From contig JBEIDK010000111.1 of the NCBI GenBank assembly GCA_040383485.1, forward strand, positions 1 through 11,075: a DNA stretch of 11,075 nucleotides. The letters are read 5' to 3'. This DNA comes from JBEIDK01 sp040383485. GTDB lineage: Bacteria; Bacteroidota; Bacteroidia; UBA4408. Below the pieces are notes generated by a model, which did no database searches, was not told where the DNA came from, and saw only the letters and a list, made by a program, of their open reading frames with translations. Of the stretch, positions 1-7,238 are shown in pieces; position 1 is the stretch's first letter, and every line of letters begins with the position of its first letter. The position numbers and the translations under genes are program-made.

Positions 1-125
1 CTTGATAGGTTGTGCTTTGTACTGGTGAGGCATTCACCGATGAACAATTGCTACAACTTATTCCACTGGCAGGCGACCATACATAAGAGTTCGCACCTAA
101 AACTTGAATATTAACTGAATCGCCA
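1..125. repeat. Near-identical patch shared with 2295-2419 (copy 1)
   Basis: Positions 1-125 match 2295-2419 at 124 of 125 bases with no gaps; the single difference is c at 22 versus a at 2316. Both copies lie in the same frame of two tandem paralogues and encode the module DSVNIQVLGANSYVWSPASG and its continuation. Identity falls abruptly after position 125 to a clearly diverged but alignable sequence. The left limit is unknown because the window starts there. Confidence 0.95.
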
Positions 126-1879
126 GACTCAAGCAAGGTATCATTGGCAATGAGTGAAACACCCGATGCAGGAGTGCTTGAAACGGCAACTTGCGTTGAA
201 GCCGTACAGCCATCTTGGTCGGTGGCAACAACTGTGTAATTGCCAGCCGCAAGTCCCGTTACAACATTACCTGTGGCACCATTTGACCAACTATAACTAT
301 AGCTACCCGAACCACCCGTTACTGCAACAGTAGCGCTAGCGTTGGGCAATCCACAATTGCCAGGCACTGATGTAGCTGATAAGGATGGTGGTGAAGTGAA
401 AAATACAGTTATCTGATCGGAAATGGCTTGTAAAGAACAAATGCCTGTGGCTGTTGCCGAATATGTGCCTGGTTGAGTAACCGTAAAAAAACGTGTGCTG
501 CTAGTTGGCCAGGTGCTTTGAGGACCGCTAAAACAATCGCCTCCCCAACTGCGCGATGTGCCAAGGCCTGCATCTAAAATAATGGAATCGCCTGGACAAA
601 TAAAAACTGTATCTGGACCAAATTCAAGATAATCTTCATTGTTATTGTAGAAAATCCAGGCAGGAAAGTTGGGTAATGAAATGAAAGCACTGTCAGATAA
701 AACTCCTCCAGAATAGTTAAACACATCCAATGTAACACTCGGCGTTAAACTATTTGGACAATCGATTGTACAAAGACTAAATGGACCTAAACCTTGGTTA
801 CTTTGGTCTCGGATAAAATAAATCTTACCATCAGGAGCTAACTGCATAAAAAAAGCAAACATCAAAGGCGAAATCAACACTCTGGTAGATTCTAAATTTT
901 GACCTGTAGTATTCGACGTTAACATATCATACCTATATAAACCTAAACCTAATGTGGGAAGCGATTGACATGTATACAGATAATTACCAGTTGGTGAGAA
1001 TTCTGCTGAACTTACTGTAAAGCCCACACTCTGTAAATTTGATAAAACTCCTGTTGTAAGATCAAAATCTAAAACACCGCCCTCAAAATAAACATTACAT
1101 TGTTGAGCTGCAATAGAATAAGGACTGGCTTTAATAAAGGAATTATAATAAGAGCTAGTTGGATAAATGTTTGAAAGAGTTATTCCGGCAGATGTAACCT
1201 TATACACTCCAATTCCTGAAGTATCCTGATTAACAAGAATCCAATAATCTGTTTCATTCGCATGTCTGATTGCACAGAGTCCCTCCCATGAAAAATCATG
1301 CAATAGCACATTGGCCTGAGTTACTGCGCCAAGTCCGCCATTCAGGCTCATGTCAATTTTAAAATAGCGAAAACCCCTTCCATTTGGTTGTGCCGCAAGT
1401 ATTGCAGGTGTAGCATCTATAAAATGTCCTGTCTCTTCAACAGTAAATAGGTAGTATACATTGGGCTCGCCCGGTGCAGGAATAATGACGGATGTTTGCT
1501 TGGAATTGGAACCTCCACCCTCTAAGCCTTGCATATCGTACATTACCCCATTATTCTTGTTCCATATGTGTCCTTGGTCAACCCCATTTGACCCAGGTAC
1601 TCTTCCACCACCATTTGTATAAAACAATAAGTTACCGAATGAATCGCATAAGGATGTACTTCCCGTGCTTGTGACCATAGCACTGCCAGAAGTTTGAACC
1701 GGAGAACCGCTATTAAAATCAAGGCTATAACCGAAACCGAAATGCCACTCATTGGCTTCTTTTTGTGCATAAGTATCAGAATTAGAGAAGAAAGCAATCG
1801 ATATGCAAACTAGGTAACTTATACTCTGTTGTTGCATGAAAGGGAAGGTCTTCATAAATATCTTAAATTGTAAATTCAT
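1..1879 (-). CDS. T9SS-type secreted propeller/SprB-repeat protein, C-terminus outside window
   Basis: The reading frame is open from an ATG at 1879 to the window edge (626 codons), so the 3' end is missing. An N-terminal signal peptide has a hydrophobic stretch near residues 19-31 and probable cleavage after TYA at residue 38, before QKEAN. A WD40-like propeller head follows to about residue 405, with the motif WHFGFG and the segment CAIRHAN shared with the next gene upstream. Then come an Ig-like segment (about 412-490), a SprB-like repeat (about 505-565, core GGSGSYSYSWSNG) and a Cys-containing WSPASGISCSNC module. By analogy with its two paralogues it should end in a CHU_C/T9SS type B sorting domain beyond position 1; that is inference. 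In-frame ATGs at 1855 (MKTFPF) and 1837 are also plausible starts, and no Shine-Dalgarno is seen. It is probably the last visible gene of a three-gene operon, 77 bases after its neighbour. The ligand or function is unknown. Confidence 0.88.
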   Translation of the reverse strand, partial: MNLQFKIFMKTFPFMQQQSISYLVCISIAFFSNSDTYAQKEANEWHFGFGYSLDFNSGSPVQTSGSAMVTSTGSTSLCDSFGNLLFYTNGGGRVPGSNGVDQGHIWNKNNGVMYDMQGLEGGGSNSKQTSVIIPAPGEPNVYYLFTVEETGHFIDATPAILAAQPNGRGFRYFKIDMSLNGGLGAVTQANVLLHDFSWEGLCAIRHANETDYWILVNQDTSGIGVYKVTSAGITLSNIYPTSSYYNSFIKASPYSIAAQQCNVYFEGGVLDFDLTTGVLSNLQSVGFTVSSAEFSPTGNYLYTCQSLPTLGLGLYRYDMLTSNTTGQNLESTRVLISPLMFAFFMQLAPDGKIYFIRDQSNQGLGPFSLCTIDCPNSLTPSVTLDVFNYSGGVLSDSAFISLPNFPAWIFYNNNEDYLEFGPDTVFICPGDSIILDAGLGTSRSWGGDCFSGPQSTWPTSSTRFFTVTQPGTYSATATGICSLQAISDQITVFFTSPPSLSATSVPGNCGLPNASATVAVTGGSGSYSYSWSNGATGNVVTGLAAGNYTVVATDQDGCTASTQVAVSSTPASGVSLIANDTLLESGDSVNIQVLGANSYVWSPASGISCSNCSSVNASPVQSTTYQ

Positions 1880-1956
1880 TATATGTTAATAATAAGAATG
1901 TTTATTAATGCGTTTGAATAGAGAATTAAAGAGAAATGATTTTGATAGTTTCATTA

Positions 1957-4257
1957 TTATTTTACTAAAGTTATATTTCCTTTTTTATTGATTGTATTTC
2001 CGGCAGCGTCCACGCCACTTAGGTAGAACACAAAAACACCCGCATCCAAGTCTTTACCTCTAAATGATCCATCCCAGCCAGTACTTTGATTTTGTGTTCT
2101 AAAAACTACCTCGCCCCAGCGATTGAAAACTGAAAATGTAAAATCTTTGATGCTTCCACGCACAAACACTTTATCATTATTACCATCAGAGTTGGGCGAA
2201 AATGCTTCGGGCACAAATATTTCGTTCAACTTAATTTCAACATCTAATCTTACTTTTAAAAGATAGCTACATCCACCGCTATCATTGCCTGTAACTTGAT
2301 AGGTTGTGCTTTGTAATGGTGAGGCATTCACCGATGAACAATTGCTACAACTTATTCCACTGGCAGGCGACCATACATAAGAGTTCGCACCTAAAACTTG
2401 AATATTAACTGAATCGCCATACACCAGTAAAGTATCATTGGCAATTAGCGAAACACCCGATGCCGAAGTACTTGAAACGTTTACTTGAGTTGAAGCGGTG
2501 CAGCCATTTTGATCGGTGGCAATAACTTGGTAGTTGCCCGGTGCAAGGCCCGTTACAGAGTTGCCCGTGGCACCATTTGACCAAGCATAGGAATAATTAC
2601 CTGAACCTCCTGTAGCAATAGCTGAGGCGGTGCCATTTGGCAATCCGCAAGATGCTGAATCAGATTCTGCAGTTACAATTGGCAATCCGGTGATGGTAAG
2701 CTGTAATTCAATAATACTGTCGCAACCTATTGCTGTGATCAGCGTATCTTTATAAATTCCTGTCTGATTATAAATAGTTCCCCATGGTGATGTATAATTT
2801 TCGCAGGCAGATGCATTGATTGAGGTATTTACGGTTACGCAGCTATTGCAAGGTATAATCACAATTTGGTCGGATCCTATACCACAAGGACCATTGACAG
2901 TAACTGAATAGGTTCCCGGAGCTGTAACGTTGATAGATTGGCTTGTTGCACCTGTTGACCACAAATAGGTTGCACCCGGATTAAGTGCATTCAGTTCAAT
3001 GGTTCCGCACGCTTCACAAATACTGAGTGTGTCTGGGCCAAGTGATACATAGGTATCAGAATTACCTTGAAACAGCCATGCAGGAAAATTAGTAAGCCCT
3101 GAAAAAACTGAGTTTGGATATTGAAAGACATTTAATTCTACTGAAGGCGTAGTGGTGTTTGGACAATTAATGCGACCCAATCTTGCACCAATATTGCCTA
3201 ATGTATCACTATAAAATTCAACAAAATAAATTCTGCCATCAGGTCCGATTTGTAAACCGCTTATATATCCATATAAAGAAAATGTAGAAATAACATTTGC
3301 GGAGGCATTGATATTAGCTGCTTGAAGATCATATTGAACAATGCTTTGAGAGAGCGGATAGGCTGTTATGCTATCATATTGTGCGGTATAAAGGTATCGG
3401 CTGTTGTGAGAAAATTCTGAAGGTATAAAAAAACCATTTGTTGTGGTAGGATTGATGATAATAGGGTTGGAAAGTTGACCTGTTGCGTTGTTGAAATCAA
3501 ATAAATACTTATCATCAACATTAACCGGATTATCAAAGGAAGCAATCAAATGTGATCCATCAGGACTAGCTTTGATGATGCTACCTGCATCAATATTCAT
3601 TGGAGCTATACCCGAAAAAGTTGATGATAGGTTAATTCCTGAAGCTGTTACACTGTAAATATTTAAACCAACCCCTTGATTGTGAATGATAATCCAATAA
3701 TCTACTTTATTGGCATGTCTGATAGCACACAATCCCTCAATACTGTTTGAAAACACTTGTTGGTCAATTGTTACCACTGCTCCCAAACCAGCGTTTAAAC
3801 GCATATCAACTTTAAAATAAGATAGTCCGTTCCCGGATGTGGAATCTTCAGCTTCTTCCATGGTAAACAAGTAGTAAACCGAATCCTGTGCAGGATCCTC
3901 AATAATTACCGAAGATTGGGCAGAGGACCAGCCACCACCTTGCGTATATTGCATGTCATGCATTACATTGTTGTTGGCATTCCAAATCTTTCCAGATTCA
4001 TTGCCAAAAACAAGTTGAGAGCCACCACCATTGCTGTAAAAAAGAAGATTGCCACATTTATCGGCATAGGAGGCGCTTCCCTCGAAGGTATTGATGGCAG
4101 TGCCATTCACTTGAACCGGATTTCCGCTGCTAAAATCAAGACTATGTCCGTCACCAAAGTGCCAAAAATTGGCTTGTTTTTGTGCATAAGCAAAATTGCT
4201 TAATGCAAAAATTAATATGTATAAAAATAAGATTTTGATACTTGTCTTCAATTTCAA
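1957..4257 (-). CDS. T9SS type B sorting-domain secreted protein with propeller head and SprB-like repeat
   Basis: The product has 766 residues. The signal peptide spans 1-25 (hydrophobic 9-20, cleavage after NFAYA). A WD40-like propeller head covers about 26-400 (WHFGDG, CAIRHAN, SPDG near 231, GPDGRIYF near 338). An Ig-like segment follows (about 407-470), then a Cys-flanked repeat of a kind common in Bacteroidota surface proteins (about 471-523, ending GCDSIIELQLTITG). A SprB-like repeat (about 535-595), a WSPASGISCSNC module (about 600-660) and the gliding-motility C-terminal domain (677-766: FVPEAFSPNSDGNNDK, FNRWGEVVF, WDGSFRGK, final GNITLVK) complete it. That domain is known to direct export through T9SS and surface attachment. 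No ATG fits the start: TTG at 4257, or TTG at 4251 giving MKTSIKIL, must be used; upstream the frame has only ATT codons before a stop at 4276. It is the middle gene of a likely operon, 29 bases after 4287-6203. The molecular target is unknown. Confidence 0.93.
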   Translation of the reverse strand: MKLKTSIKILFLYILIFALSNFAYAQKQANFWHFGDGHSLDFSSGNPVQVNGTAINTFEGSASYADKCGNLLFYSNGGGSQLVFGNESGKIWNANNNVMHDMQYTQGGGWSSAQSSVIIEDPAQDSVYYLFTMEEAEDSTSGNGLSYFKVDMRLNAGLGAVVTIDQQVFSNSIEGLCAIRHANKVDYWIIIHNQGVGLNIYSVTASGINLSSTFSGIAPMNIDAGSIIKASPDGSHLIASFDNPVNVDDKYLFDFNNATGQLSNPIIINPTTTNGFFIPSEFSHNSRYLYTAQYDSITAYPLSQSIVQYDLQAANINASANVISTFSLYGYISGLQIGPDGRIYFVEFYSDTLGNIGARLGRINCPNTTTPSVELNVFQYPNSVFSGLTNFPAWLFQGNSDTYVSLGPDTLSICEACGTIELNALNPGATYLWSTGATSQSINVTAPGTYSVTVNGPCGIGSDQIVIIPCNSCVTVNTSINASACENYTSPWGTIYNQTGIYKDTLITAIGCDSIIELQLTITGLPIVTAESDSASCGLPNGTASAIATGGSGNYSYAWSNGATGNSVTGLAPGNYQVIATDQNGCTASTQVNVSSTSASGVSLIANDTLLVYGDSVNIQVLGANSYVWSPASGISCSNCSSVNASPLQSTTYQVTGNDSGGCSYLLKVRLDVEIKLNEIFVPEAFSPNSDGNNDKVFVRGSIKDFTFSVFNRWGEVVFRTQNQSTGWDGSFRGKDLDAGVFVFYLSGVDAAGNTINKKGNITLVK
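2105..2168. repeat. 64-base identical block in sorting-domain coding DNA (copy 1)
   Basis: These 64 bases are identical to 4435-4498 at a constant offset of 2330. They encode the core of the sorting domain, including VRGSIKDFTFSVFNRWGEVV. The flanking parts of the same domain align without gaps but carry many synonymous and some non-synonymous differences, so the block stands out as unusually conserved at third codon positions. Confidence 0.93.
2295..2419. repeat. Near-identical patch shared with 1-125 (copy 2)
   Basis: This is the partner of the 1-125 patch, with one difference in 125 bases. To its right (2420-2640) the alignment with 126-355 continues but with many mismatches, so the edge of identity is sharp. 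It lies inside the 1957-4257 gene. Confidence 0.95.
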
Positions 4258-4286
4258 ATGATGTTTAATAATTGCTTAAATTTTAT

Positions 4287-6203
4287 TTATTTTACTAAAG
4301 TGATATTTCCTTTTTTATTGAATGAATTTCCGAGTAAGTCTTGACCAGTTAAGTAGTAAACAAAAACACCAGCATCCAATTCTTTACCTCTAAATGATCC
4401 ATCCCAACCTGTGCTTTGATTTTGTGTTCTATAGACTACCTCGCCCCAGCGATTGAAAACTGAAAATGTAAAATCTTTGATGCTTCCACGCACAAACAAC
4501 TTATCATTATTTCCATCGAAGTTTGGCGAAAATGCATCGGGCACAAATATTTCGTTGAGAACCAATCTTGTTGTATCACATTTAAAAATTTGGACGTTCC
4601 GAGTTGCTATGTAATTGCCGCAGCTAAGTGCAACAGTTGCTGTTACGGTAAAGTTACCTTCACTTGTAAACTGATGGGTTGGATTAAGTAGTGTTGAGGC
4701 ATTTGAGACTCCACTTTCAGCATCACCAAAATTCCATGTTACAGAATTGATGTTCGAGTTTGATATAATGTTAAATTGCGAAGGATTAGCTGCGCATGAA
4801 TCTCGAACTAAAAATGACGCTATACATGGCGGAGGATTAATGTTGCAGTTTAGAATTTGCAAATTATTGAAAAATAAAGTATCGATGCCACAAGCATTGG
4901 TAAGTATTGCCCGAACATTATAATTGCCAATTTGTGAAAATGTGTGATTGACATTGAAGCCGCTTGCGGTATTGTTAGCTCCTGAGGTAGGGTCACCAAA
5001 TAGCCAGTTTACATTTGTAATACCAGCTGTACTTTGCAACGAAAATTGAGTTGAACTTCCAAGACAAGAATCGGAATAAGCAATGTTGTTTGAGGTGAGT
5101 AATGCTGTATCATCTGGGTAATACACCCATTTGGGTAATGAGGAGCTCCCACCCCATGTTGGACCGGTGGCTATTACATTTGCTTGATAACCGCAAGCAG
5201 CACCCAATTTATTAGGACAATTAATTGCATCTATTGTTAAGGTAGAAGCGACATATATTTTTTCATCTATTCCTAATTGTAAAACCCCGCCTACTGTTGC
5301 AACCTGGTATGCGGAGTTTTGGATAGCCAAAGCTGTTGTTTGTGTTAAATCTAACTGCAAAATTGAATAGCCATCGCTAAAATATAACAGCTTGCCGTCA
5401 GGAGAAAATTCAATGCCATAAGCAATGCTTAGTAAATTTAAATTCAAGGTTATGGGATTTGATAATACCCCTGTTGCATTATCAAAATCAAACAACTCTA
5501 AATCTGATTCGTAGCTAATTCCTAAAGCAATTTTATTGAACTGTTTGTTGATTTTTAAATGTCCCTGGACAATTTGATTTGCACTACCAACTGTTGAAAC
5601 AACTGGCATATTTTGAATTCCTGCATTATTTATTTTAAAGGAATAAAAACTACTGTCTGAATTATTATAAGTTAATAGCCAATAGCTTTGACCATCCGAG
5701 GCCGGAACCACTTCTAATCTTTCTGAACCGGTTTGAAAGAGAAAAATATTTTTTTGGCCTACTACAATATCGCCTAATCCGCCATTCAGCGTCATATCAA
5801 CAACACTATACCTCACTGCATTATTAGAGGTAAATTCGTCTACCGTTATGATGTAATACAGATTACTGCTTCCAGGTTTTGGAACAATAACAGCAGCAGT
5901 TGTGGAAGACAAAGTGACTCCACCTAACAAACCTGTACCATTAGGCATTATCTGATTATTTGCATTCCAAACCGTAACGCCGTCCGTGTAAAACAATAGT
6001 GCCCCTGTTACTCTATCGGCTACTGATGCACTGCCTTCGGTAGCTGCAATAACGCAACCATTAACAAAACTTGGCGGCAGGGTATTAAAATCAAGAGCCC
6101 CTCCAAAACCAAAACGCCATTGGTTGTTTTGTTTTTGGGCAAAAGAGTTATTGCATATTACTAAAATGGTAAACAATAATAGGAACTTAATTAGTTTCAT
6201 CAT
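4287..6203 (-). CDS. T9SS type B sorting-domain secreted protein with propeller head and two PKD domains
   Basis: The product has 638 residues and is the first gene of the probable operon. The signal peptide spans about 1-23 (hydrophobic core 6-17, cleavage after NSFA, before QKQNN). The propeller head covers about 24-365: WRFGFG at 29, EGSAS at 56, LLFYTDGVTVWN at 69, VPKPGSSNLYYI at 107, SPDGKLLYFSDG at 267. This pattern is typical of WD40-like heads on T9SS type B substrates. Two PKD-like domains follow (about 371-452 and 462-541), with VNWLFGD and VTWNFGD cores and HTF/HQF plus G-N-[YF]-x-V strands. The CHU_C sorting domain is 549-638 and matches the downstream gene at 78 of 90 positions by my count. 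The start is one of two consecutive ATGs (6203 or 6200); no Shine-Dalgarno is visible. It is likely exported by T9SS and surface-attached or released; its ligand is unknown. Its PKD middle sets it apart from the SprB-bearing neighbours. Confidence 0.94.
   Translation of the reverse strand: MMKLIKFLLLFTILVICNNSFAQKQNNQWRFGFGGALDFNTLPPSFVNGCVIAATEGSASVADRVTGALLFYTDGVTVWNANNQIMPNGTGLLGGVTLSSTTAAVIVPKPGSSNLYYIITVDEFTSNNAVRYSVVDMTLNGGLGDIVVGQKNIFLFQTGSERLEVVPASDGQSYWLLTYNNSDSSFYSFKINNAGIQNMPVVSTVGSANQIVQGHLKINKQFNKIALGISYESDLELFDFDNATGVLSNPITLNLNLLSIAYGIEFSPDGKLLYFSDGYSILQLDLTQTTALAIQNSAYQVATVGGVLQLGIDEKIYVASTLTIDAINCPNKLGAACGYQANVIATGPTWGGSSSLPKWVYYPDDTALLTSNNIAYSDSCLGSSTQFSLQSTAGITNVNWLFGDPTSGANNTASGFNVNHTFSQIGNYNVRAILTNACGIDTLFFNNLQILNCNINPPPCIASFLVRDSCAANPSQFNIISNSNINSVTWNFGDAESGVSNASTLLNPTHQFTSEGNFTVTATVALSCGNYIATRNVQIFKCDTTRLVLNEIFVPDAFSPNFDGNNDKLFVRGSIKDFTFSVFNRWGEVVYRTQNQSTGWDGSFRGKELDAGVFVYYLTGQDLLGNSFNKKGNITLVK
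4435..4498. repeat. 64-base identical block in sorting-domain coding DNA (copy 2)
   Basis: This block is identical to 2105-2168 and sits at the equivalent place in the sorting domain of the 4287-6203 gene. It supports recent common origin or conversion between the two genes. Confidence 0.93.
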
Positions 6204-6434
6204 TTATTTTGGTTTTAATTGCTGTTAACATTTATGTTTTTCTTGAAAGAATAATGTATTGCTTTTTGTTTTAAGATGGTATTTAACATGATTATTTTAT
6301 TTGGAAATTAAGAGCTTACTAGTAAAAACTAAAATAGCTTTTAGGCATAATAAACGAAAACACCTTGTTAAAAAAAACTTAGAACACATAATTTATATTT
6401 CTGAGGTGCAAAACAAAATATTAAGTTCAAATAG

Positions 6435-6473
6435 AATACCCCCCCAAGGTGGTATTTACTAACCTTTGGTTAG
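6435..6473. repeat. Tandem inverted repeats, possible regulatory structure
   Basis: AATACC (6435-6440) pairs with GGTATT (6451-6456), and CTAACC (6459-6464) pairs perfectly with GGTTAG (6468-6473) over a TTT loop. CCAAGGT (6444-6450) can instead pair with ACCTTTGG (6462-6469) with one bulge, so the two arrangements exclude each other. The site lies about 230-270 bases upstream of the first T9SS-substrate gene. Stems are short, and no T-tract immediately follows on either strand, so a terminator is not supported. An operator or RNA switch is possible but unproven. Confidence 0.4.
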
Positions 6474-6534
6474 CACAAATTTTTGCGGCCGAAATAAATA
6501 ATTAATTAAACCAAAATAAAATTACAGACAATAG

Positions 6535-6569
6535 AACTTAAATGAATTACCAAATTAATTCATTTAGTT
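6535..6569. repeat. AT-rich inverted repeat
   Basis: TAAATGAATT (6539-6548) is the exact reverse complement of AATTCATTTA (6557-6566) across an 8-base loop. The stem extends with AAC (6535-6537) against GTT (6567-6569) after one bulged base. In such AT-rich DNA some dyads arise by chance, but ten perfect pairs plus an extension is longer than its surroundings show. There is no T-run to make it a classical terminator. It could be a protein-binding dyad. Confidence 0.4.
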
Positions 6570-6737
6570 ACCTTATTCCTAGTAGGTGTATGTAATAGCA
6601 ATCTTAAAGGCAAACAATTTAAATATTAGTGCACCCACTGTGGTTGGAGCAAATTTACAACACTGTAAGAAGACACAAACAATTAAACAACTTGACAATT
6701 AAAGAACATAATCAACTAAATAATAACAATTTAAAAA

Positions 6738-6881
6738 ATGCAGCATAAGGGCTATGAAATTTTATACACTTTTTATTTGGAATCCTATTACATTAGACAA
6801 GTAATTTCAGATAAAGAAGACCCATTTGAAACTCCTGTAATAGATATTATTATCATTTTAGCAAAAAAAAAATATATATAA
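6738..6881 (+). pseudogene. Possible decayed GIY-YIG endonuclease fragment
   Basis: An ATG at 6738 opens 47 codons to TAA at 6879. The product begins MQHKGYEILYTFYLESYYIR, which resembles the YILYS...KYYIGQT core of small GIY-YIG nucleases common in Bacteroidota, with the conserved Gly of YIG replaced by Arg. The middle of a normal domain (about 80-90 residues) is missing. The end, KKKYI followed by a stop and then NGLKRT in the same frame, recalls the KSRKYI-x-NL tail of that family. A run of ten A at 6863-6872 is a likely indel site. I infer an internally deleted, inactivated gene. Chance resemblance in AT-rich DNA is the main alternative, as the similarity was judged by eye only. Confidence 0.3.
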
Positions 6882-7003
6882 AATGGACTAAAAAGAACTG
6901 GTAAAACGAAAGTGATTTTTGGATTTCAACGCCTGAAAAGCATCTTTTAAAGCTAGTTAAACCTTGTCACTAATCGGTTCACGCAGGGGTGTGTGGCTAG
7001 AAA

Positions 7004-7068
7004 ATTTTGGCTCTTTTGCATTTTTAGCCTTTACCTGTTGCGCTATACAAATGCAAATGTGCCAAAAT
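7004..7068. repeat. Palindromic intergenic element
   Basis: The arms 7004-7023 and 7049-7068 are reverse complements at 18 of 20 positions, including perfect inner nine (TTTGCATTT with AAATGCAAA) and outer eight (ATTTTGGC with GCCAAAAT) base runs. Inside the loop, TAGC (7025-7028) can pair with GCTA (7042-7045), offset by two bases. Outside, CACGC near 6980 and GCGTG near 7083 suggest the symmetry extends with an indel, to roughly 6976-7095. The element is richer in G and C than its surroundings. This looks like a REP- or MITE-like dispersed repeat or a structured transcript, not a terminator, as no T-tract follows. Confidence 0.6.
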
Positions 7069-7163
7069 GTGCGTGGCACAGCGTGGAGTTTTTCTCCCGA
7101 ATGTTTAAGGTTAACACATAATATTTGAAGTTGGCAGTAGTCCTAATAGTTGGCGCATGTGAT

Positions 7164-7179
7164 ATGATTCATCAATCAT
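7164..7179. repeat. Small perfect hairpin downstream of the serine hydrolase gene
   Basis: ATGATT (7164-7169) and AATCAT (7174-7179) form a six-pair stem over a four-base loop, about 60 bases beyond the stop codon of the minus-strand hydrolase gene. The stem is AT-rich and no T-tract follows on the minus strand, so it is at best a weak transcription end signal and may be chance. Confidence 0.2.
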
Positions 7180-7238
7180 GAAGATTGTTCTCGGAATGAA
7201 ACTAAATCTTAACTTTATTGAGGATTTAATTCTCTTTT

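Larger units (their letters stand above)
6204..7238. other. 1-kb gene-poor intergenic region
   Basis: No intact gene of ordinary length is visible on either strand. Most of the stretch is very AT-rich, while about 6970-7100 is noticeably richer in G and C. It holds two tandem small hairpins (6435-6473), a longer AT-rich inverted repeat (6535-6569), a short frame resembling a decayed endonuclease (6738-6881), a strong palindromic element (7004-7068) and a small hairpin (7164-7179). The minus-strand operon that starts at 6203 should have its promoter here. I found no clean match to the Bacteroidota -7 TAnnTTTG motif on the minus strand between 6204 and 6500. Confidence 0.8.

Noticed and set aside
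1492..1797. Short open frames on both strands (plus 1492-1674; minus 1543-1797).
   Set aside because: They overlap the clear signal-peptide and propeller coding region of the 1-1879 gene in other frames and encode nothing recognisable.
3916..4203. Plus-strand frame of 95 codons.
   Set aside because: It is antisense to the N-terminal part of the 1957-4257 gene, which has clear paralogues; no domain or start signal supports it.
1..6203. The tandem genes as a defence, toxin or conflict system.
   Set aside because: No nuclease, deaminase, immunity or sensor domain is seen. The modules are those of T9SS-exported surface proteins.
6204..7238. CRISPR array, tRNA or other standard RNA gene in the gene-poor region.
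   Set aside because: No regularly spaced direct repeats, no cloverleaf with conserved arms and no rRNA-like sequence were visible.
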